Below are positions 45,501 through 54,500 of a stretch of DNA of 64,000 nucleotides, in pieces (the first letter of the stretch is position 1; every line of letters starts with the position of its first letter). The translations under genes and the position numbers were made by a program. Location of the stretch: the NCBI GenBank assembly GCA_017933935.1, contig JADWQK010001561.1, positions 248,001 to 312,000 of the forward strand, read 5' to 3'. The notes below the pieces were generated by a model. It had not been told where the DNA came from and ran no database searches. It worked only from the letters and a program-made list of their open reading frames with translations. This DNA is from Sesamia nonagrioides (taxonomy: Eukaryota > Arthropoda > Insecta > Lepidoptera > Noctuidae).

Positions 45501-48500
45501 TGTTAGCAAGCTTTGTCTCGTTACACGCAGATTTTAAAGCTAACAAAGACACGATACTTGTAACTCGTTGAGTCATATCCATAATTGCTGATTTGTTCGC
45601 GACATTTATACGAGAACCGTTATCATTAACAAGCTCGTTGATTTTGGCCAGGTACACAGACGCCTCGGTCATCAAATCGCAATAATTACTGTTCCCGTCG
45701 CTACGATTGGAAATATTTAATGTAGGCGACTTTTCGGGAGAATTGGGTGCAGTTTGTAAACGCTTCGACCTATCATCTATTAAATTGTCGGTCGGAGACA
45801 TTTCACAAAACAAACGCTTAGCGGATGCTTGCGGCGGCGACCTAAAGGTCTTGTTATCTCTGCGGAAAATGTCCCCCCCACGATCAGGGGGGTCATTGGA
45901 AGTTGACATAGCTAATTAATTAACAAGAAAAACAAATCTAAGTTAACGAAAAGAAAAAAAAAACAAAACCGTCGCGCGGAGAAAAGAAAAATAAATTACG
46001 TTACCCTCACAAGTAAGAAAATAAATGTACTCACCGAAATTATTTGATTTACAATAAATACCAAACAAACACTAAGAATAAACTTACTATACCAAGCCAG
46101 ACACAATTTCACAGTCTAGAATGAAAACACGAGCCGGAAACTAATAATCGGAACGCGATATTCGTAAATATACCCGGAGCGTATTAATTTCAAACCACAC
46201 GGCGCGGGCGCGCGGAGGGAAGAAAACTGTGAAATAAACAAAACTAATATTTTCTAATAAGATGTAAGTATAAATAGGTACTTATATTTCTGGTTCAGTA
46301 GGAATGATGAAGAATGATAAGTCCGGGTTTGCGAAATCGTTATTGAGGCACCCGAAAACACTACAATATTTTTTTCCCCTTTTTGTAGTCATGATACTCG
46401 TAATAATTAATATTATGGTAAGTGGCCGGCGAGAGTTGACCAACGCGAGCGATCATGTAATTTACGCGTGTGCTCACAGTCACGCGGCACAGCCCGTACT
46501 GCCGCCATCTTATGCCATCCTATATTATGCCAGCGTGTGCGTGAAATCGCGTACCGACACGGCGCACGGCGCGCACGCAAACATTCAAACCGAGAGCGGC
46601 TCGTTTGTATGAAGATGTTTTACTGTTCTCTGTCTATTGTGTCTTGGATGTTTATCTATATATCGACGCTTGAAAAGCAATTATATCTAAGCGACAAAAA
46701 TTCGTAAATTGAGTTAGATAAGAGTTTATAGCAATTTATTGCATGAAGTTTTTATACCTTTGTCGTAGGAGTTACTTTTCAGTATTTTGCAGATACCTAT
46801 GAAAAGTTTCTAAACCTTTTTAATTACAAAATATTTTTTTTAGCTATTTAGCATTATAGATTGCTAGGAATCATATTTATACATGGGTTTTCATAGCGGG
46901 GTCTCTTCCATACTTCAGTTTAGCCGTGTTCTTCCTTGTCATAATTAGGTATATGTCTTACTAGCGACCCGCCCCGGCTTCGCACAGGTGCATGTATTAT
47001 ACATATAAACCTTCCCCTTGAATCATTTCTGGTTGATTTTTAGACATTGTGTTCAAAATACCCAAATATCTTGCGGAACCTATTTTTTTTTTTCGTCATA
47101 ATAAAATTTAGCCTATGTTACTCAATGATACTGTAGCTTTCTATTGAAAAAAGAATTATTAAAATCGGTCTAGTACTTTTTGAGTTTATTCGTTACATAC
47201 AAAAATACAAATCTTTCCTCTTTATAATATTAGTGTAGATAGTGTAAATTATGTTTTCCAGCAGTATTCTGTTTTGTTAATAATATTCTAAGCATCTCTG
47301 CATATTAAATGTACATTTAAAACTCAGTTCGTTCTTTTGTATTTAAGAATATGACAAAATTCTGGAACATGACCTCTCAGGAGTTAATTCTTTGAATGCA
47401 TTTAATTTAAGAGTCAAGTACTTTGTGTGCTTACTCAAATCCTTCTTGAGCCGAGCACTCATCCTTTTATGCGAGCGTAAAACGTCTTCACCGATGTTTT
47501 TTCATAAAAATTATGAAGTGCTCTTACGAAGGATGAGAAATTAACTTTTTACAAACATTCATCTCTTTTGTCATGTTATTAAACTTTTTACTTTATCAAA
47601 TTCACAATGATTTGGGCTTTTATTTCGTGAACAATGGTCTTCTTGTACCCGTGTTTGTGTTTCGACTTCCACCCTTCGTTCGAAGTTCTGAAGCCCTCAA
47701 TTTATTTTAAGAAATGGTTATATATTTTTTGTTATCTTAAATAGATTACTTTCCTGTTCGAATTGTTTCAACTCCAATGTCAATTAAGGTATTTTCAGAA
47801 AAGGTCTTCAGGTCGATTTTGACTTACGGGTTTTATTTTTGGACTTCGTTATTTATATTCGGTAGTCATTGATTTAATCTAAATTAGGTATTCAAAGAGG
47901 CCTATTTCCATCTGGCTACGAAAGGTAGAATGACCGGGGGGTTTCTATAACGCGATAAAACCACTATGGTTTTAGTGTCAGGTATAGATGAAGCTATATA
48001 GAACAAATAGCGCTATCCCTTTTTCACTTTCATTTTAACACATCACGGTATGGCCCATGTTCTAAATTAACCAAACCAAAAAAGCATTTTATTTGCTCTT
48101 GTATGGTGTTTATTTACACTTTATGTACATAATTATTGTATAATCTATTTAAATAGTACACTGTAGCCTACATTATTTCTTTTTCCTTCCCCTTAATAAG
48201 CCATCCAAAGGTCATCCTTTGAAATTTATATAATGTACATAATAAAGACTATTCTATTTTATTCCATTGCTAAACCTGAATCTTCATCTCCTAGTTATTT
48301 TTCAACCACATATGGGTGGCTTCCATTCAACCGGACCAGCTCCGTATCAGTATATTAAATGGAACGTCTGCTTATCTGAATACTACAATACAGTTACTGG
48401 AGTAATATGATACCCTTTGGTATAACTGGTTGTTTTGCCAGATTTTCAAGCTTTTGACAAACCGAAACGTTTTTCGATGATTCACGAATGACAGCCGGGG

Positions 48501-51500
48501 CCAACAACTTAACGTGCTTTGCAAAGTATGACGGAAGTATGATAAGGAGATGACGATATTGTTATACGAATTCATTGTAAAATGTAGGTATTAAATAAAG
48601 TAAGTAATACCTATACTATCCATGATTTCACAGTGAACCTACGTACATAATTATGTATTACTTAGTTTCTCAGCAAGCAAATTAGTGTTAATTCTTAATG
48701 AGAAATAATACAGTTCTTAAACCATAAACCAACAGAAAACCTGAAAACTTTTTGTTCATGCGAAACTCGAAACACGTGTCCAGTATTTTTAAGTTGTGAA
48801 TCTATGTACAAAATTTCAAAAAGGTATAATGAAAAACCACAAAGTTATGAGCTTGCTATTCTACTTGGCTGTCCCAACAAAAATAAGGCCAAAGCTCCGC
48901 TTGGACGGGCGAGCGCAGTGGGTTGTCCTCTAGCGTCAGCTGTTGTGCGCGCGCAAGTACTATGATCTATCGTAAGCTGCGTGACGCGCTCGGTAACCAC
49001 ACTGCAACAATTCCTACATGTATTTGGGAAAAATATAACACGGTGTAAAAATGATAGTAATCGATTCAGTTGCTTATTCTGAACAAATCATATTCCGGTT
49101 TCGCATAAATAAAAAATTACGTTGTTTATACAACATATTTGAAAAAAGACAATTACCTTTTAGAGAACAATTAGTCGCAGTTCCACAATCGTAGTTCGTT
49201 GCGAATCTTATCTTGTTCAGAGCGTTATCACCGAACGTGACGAGCTGAAAAATAACAACCAATTAGAGAAAATCCTATACTATGTTTTGGTCGATACTGA
49301 GATAAAACTTTACTCGACTGTCATAGCAAAGATGAACATCAACAAGTTAACGAAACGTCAGACCAGAACAAAACAAAAGAAAAAAGGGATTACAATAGTT
49401 CGTTGTAAAAATTAACGAAGCGACATAAGTTATCGGAAATTTTATAAAGTTACTCGATTGGGGCCCTCGTTAATTTACTTAAATTGGACTAGCAGATTAA
49501 TCTTTTAAAACATTTCAGTTGGGGATAACCAAACAGCAGCTATTCCATGCGACATTAAAGAAGGTATACCCGGATGTAAATATCGTGCAATGAGGTTTAA
49601 GAAAGTTGAGTTATAAGAACACAATCCATCCATATTTTCTTTGGTCTGCATATTTTATTTTATATCGCCACTTCTTCCCAGAGAAAGCACTAGGAAGTGG
49701 CGAAGGGCGCCCGGGCGTTTTGGGGGACTGTCTTATGTAATATTTACGTTCAAAAAGTGCTGATTCTCAGACTAATAAAAACTAATTAAAAAATTAAAAC
49801 AAATTACTTAAAAAAAGTCGTGGATTTGACCGACGGAAGTGTAATCTGAAATCATTAAAATACACACAAAGAGCAAAAACAAAAAACGATCACGATATCA
49901 AATCGATAACGCTCTTCAATGATTTTACCCCAACCAACAAAAGTCCTCAACGTCGGTACAGAAGATTTACTTCATCATCATCATCCCAGCGTTAATCCCA
50001 GTCGCATCCGAAGCCTTTTCAGCTTTGGAGGCTGGGGTCCGCTTTACCAGTCCAACTGCTGATATGGCTAAACTTCGACATTTTCCGTGAAGCGACTGCC
50101 GTCTGACCTCCACAACCCGAAAGCGACATCGAAGCATTGCAGTTAGACCAATTGTTGGACTTTTGAGGGCTGCAACGCCCCGTAACGACTGCCACTAGAT
50201 GTTCGTATGGCAACCGGGACCAACGGCTTAACGTGCTCTCCGAGGCACGACCAGACCAGAGCAAATATTCATATTCATGCATACAAATACTTGCAATGTG
50301 CGGGGATCGAACCCGCGCCACCTTGCGCAGCGGCCGCGTCCGCTACCGCTACGCCACTGAGGCTGTCGCAATGTAAAATGTAATATTTAGGCCCATAAAG
50401 TTTAAATTCTCAGACTAATATGAAAAACTTAAAACAAATTACTTAAAAAAAAAGTCGTGGTTTTGACCGACGGAAGTGTAATCTGAAATCATTAAAATAC
50501 ACACAAAGAGCAAAAACAAAAAACGATCATGATATCATATCGATAACGCTCTTCAATGATTTTACCCCAACCAACAAAAGTCCTCAACGTCGGTAAAGAA
50601 GATTTACTTCATCATCAACCTTTTTATCGTCCCACTGCTGGGCAGAGATCCCCTCTCATAAAGAGAAGGATTGAGCGTAATCACGAAATCATCATCATCA
50701 TCAGCCTCTATTCGTCCACTGCTGGACATAGGCCTCCTTCATGGCACGCCAACAAGCTCGATTCTGAGCAGTTCTCCGCCAGCCACTACCAACCACCTTT
50801 TTGATGTCGTCGCTCCATCTCGCCCAAGGGCATCCAAACGTAATCACCACGCTTTATTTAAAAGAAATAGACCTAATGCAATAACAAGAAGAACAAGTTT
50901 ACCAAAGAAATGACTCTCCGTAACGTAACGCTCCACTCAGTGTCTATAACAGCGGTTAGAACCATATTTCACGGATAACACTCCTCAGCGGACGTCATAA
51001 ATAAAAGCAAAGATTTATATCCAATTACTTCCCACTATCTATCGTAATAAAAATAAGTAAATGAATTTATTATCTCTCAGGTGTATATCGTACGGAGCTG
51101 AGGAGATTTCGTTCTCAAAACGTGCTAGCTTTCATGGTAGCATAAAATACCTTTATTTTATAGGGCGAAAAACCGTATTTTTATATTGCAATTACTTAGG
51201 AATTGTTTTTTATGAGGATATCGATATTATTATTGGCTGGCCTGTGGATTATTTCCTAGAGGAAATACTCAATCACATTTAGATGGCCTGTCTGCCTCCA
51301 AGTAGTGTGACGGCTATCAGAAGGCAGACAGGCCGACAGAAGGAAATCACTATATTTTACAAAAACACCTATAATGCTGCTTTCTTTAATAAATATTCAA
51401 TCTCCTGTCCTAACATCATTTTCTTTAATGTCGACGCAACATGTTTTTACTAATTCAATTTTTTGTCTCTAATTGTTCTATACAAAGTGGTGATGACAAT

Positions 51501-54500
51501 ATGACAATAAATTAAACATCGTGTAGCTCAACACATTCCCAGTCTACCCATAAAAATCATAAAAGTATATCCATTAGTTTAGTTAAAGGAAATTATTTTT
51601 CATTTTTCACATTTTCTACATGTCGTTAAGGAAGCGCTTACAGGTTGATGAACGCCGCATCCAGAGTACTGAATTTTAATAATAATGGCGCCAAAAAAAA
51701 GCAAGTCAATACACGACCGCGCTATCGCCGATCGGAGTTCATTGAACCAATATTTTAAAGGATGTTCTATTCCGTTTACAATTTCATTCGATTTAGTTTG
51801 TTGTTTTTTTTTTTTATTTTTTATTTTTGTGTTAGGTTTCTTTCTATGGTTTAGGATTATTCCTATGAACCAGCATTGTTCGTGTTTTCATTTATTGTCG
51901 TATTATTAGCACCACTGTGTATATCTATATCATCATTCACAGTTATTTAAATGACCTATCCTATGTATCTATGCTACTTGGCAGTCCCTATTCCTGACAC
52001 TTTTAATCGCATATAAAATTATTCTCACCCTTATCCACTGCTCAGTGTCAAGCAAAGTGTCTCCAGGTTGTAATAGCAGCTTCACCTTTCGCCGGAGGAC
52101 GTTGTCATCTGCGGCCAGCGCATGCGCTGTGAGCGCGCTCTTAACGTCAGTCGTTTGTTGAGAGACGAACATACCGAACGTTTTGTCACGCTCCAGCTGT
52201 TGAAAGAAAATTATATTAATTAAAATGTTTATTAATTTATTTATTTATTCACATACTACCATTACAGGTTGCTTAACCTAATGCGGCAGAAAGGATACAA
52301 CAGGTTTTAACGACATACATTTTGGAAACTTACACATATAATAAAATTTAATAAAAACATATCTAACAAAATTTACTCAGTGTACTCGGTGTACAAAAAT
52401 GTACTCGGTGGTAGGTCATAACATCGGCTGCCGGCAGAAGTTACCACCCACCAGACAAAGTCTTGCCACCAAGCGATTCGTCGTGTTTCGGCATGATGTC
52501 TGGTGAAGCCGTACGGAGGACGGGTCTGAGCCCCCGGCCGACATAGCAACACAACTGTGTTGCGATGTCGGCCGGGTACGATACGCCAAATGTTGTTGTG
52601 TCGGAAGTTTGGTCGTGGAGAGTCTCCAGATCAATCTCCCTCTGGCGCAGCATCGTTGGTCGTGTTGTTGGGTTTAACATTGCATCACTTCGCTCAACTG
52701 TCTTCATCCTTCCTATTCCTAAGTTTTTTAAGTGAATAGGCTTAATAGACTAGTGCGCTTTACCATCAACGATTGCATCACTGCTTACCATCAGGCGGGA
52801 TTGCAGTCAAGCACTAGTTTATAATACTTAATTAAAAAAAAATAAACAATAAAATAAAAATAAAAAACTATAACAAATGATACTAAAACTTAAAACAACA
52901 CTATTCGATAGGGCAATTGCATATCTGCAGCAATGGGTTTCATTTTGACCGTTCCACAACACTCATTGCGTCCTTTACATTGTTGAGAAAACATATTTCC
53001 GAACATCTAGAGCAATAGATTAGCAATTATGTTCAAAATTATTCCAACTGACTGCAACAGTGCGAAACGCCACTAAGATGCTGGATAGCACAGTGTCATT
53101 AAAAGAACTTTTTCGAACTCACTAAAGTGACATGCCCATATATCAAGCCCCGTATGGAGAATGGATTTACAGTAGGGCCTCGTTAATCTGGAGAGGCAAA
53201 AACAAGACCCTTTTTATTATTTATAAACTAGTTTGACTGCAATCCCGCCTGATGGTAAGCAGTGATGCAATCGTTGATGGTAAAACGCACTAGCTTATTA
53301 AGCCTATTCACTCAAAAAAACTGAGTGAATAGGAAGGAAGACGGCAGTTGAGCGAAGTGATGCAATGTTTAACCCAACAACACGACCAACGATGCTGCGC
53401 CAGAGGATGATCTGGAGACCCTCCACGACCAAACTCCCGACACAACAACATTAGGCACATCGTACCCGGTACACATCGCAACACAACTGCTCAGACCCGT
53501 CCTCCGTACGGCTTCATCAGCCATCATGCCGGAACACGACGAATCGCTTGGCGGCAAGACTTTGTCTGGTGGGTGGTAAATTATGCCGGCGGCTGATGTT
53601 GTTGCCTACCACCGAAAAAATTTGACTTTTAATGTCAATGTCATATGTTTACGTTGCGGCATCATGATGTTAGCAAGCGCGCTTATACCTATTACACCAA
53701 AAGCGATAAACAAAACACCGACGGATGGCGCATTGGTGCATGCATGACAGCCGCACCTACCCTCCCCGGCCTCCCCCGCGAATCCCATTGCCCAGCCAGA
53801 TTACAGCGATCACCGAACAAGCGGTAGTCCGGATTACCGAGGTCCTACCGTATTATTTTTCTAATTGCTAGGCCGTTAAGTGTTTTCGGTATTACGAAAG
53901 TCTGACAACCACTCTTAAGGGGTATCGTATTAGCCAGCAATAGGGTTGTGGAGATAGGCAATTGCGACTTGTAAATTACTGGTACTCAGCTGAATTCATT
54001 AGCAACATCCGCTCATTATAAGCCGACCTCAATACATTTGAGATTAGGGTAAGCAGATAATGCGGTAGGTAAATCCGATATGTATACATTGTAAAATAAA
54101 GTCACATCTCGTGTCTTTTCTGTGTAGTCGTTTCCTCATTTCGGCTGTTGGGTCACTTCGGCTGGTACTGGTGTAGACGTTTAGTTCTTCTATACCACCA
54201 AAGCATTTTTTATGTATTTTGAAAGAGTGAAAGAAGAAGGACACACGATAATTTTTTATTTTTAATATTTATAAACTAGTGCTTGACTGCAATCCCGCCT
54301 GATGGTAAGCAGTGATGCAATCGTTGATGGTAAAGCGCACTAGTTTATTAAGCCTATTCACTCAAAAAGCTTAGGAATAGGTAAACGCAAAAAAATAATG
54401 TCAAATATTTTCATCATAAGTATTTCGGACTACTTACATATTAAACACTTGAATCATGAATCTATTTTATATTATCAAATAACGAGTTCTAATATTGTGC

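Larger units (their letters stand above)
40951..46235 (-). mobile_element. R1-clade non-LTR retrotransposon copy
   Basis: It contains ORF1 (broken) and ORF2 (intact) with a presumed 5' leader at ~45910-46235 and 3' region at ~40951-41510. The outer ends are estimates: I found no poly-A run or target duplication. ORF1 and ORF2 are separated by five bases. Confidence 0.6.

Noticed and set aside
50019..50321. A 100-codon minus-strand open frame
   Set aside because: It lies wholly inside SINE family A, where the sequence is a tRNA-derived non-coding repeat also present at 2007-2397.
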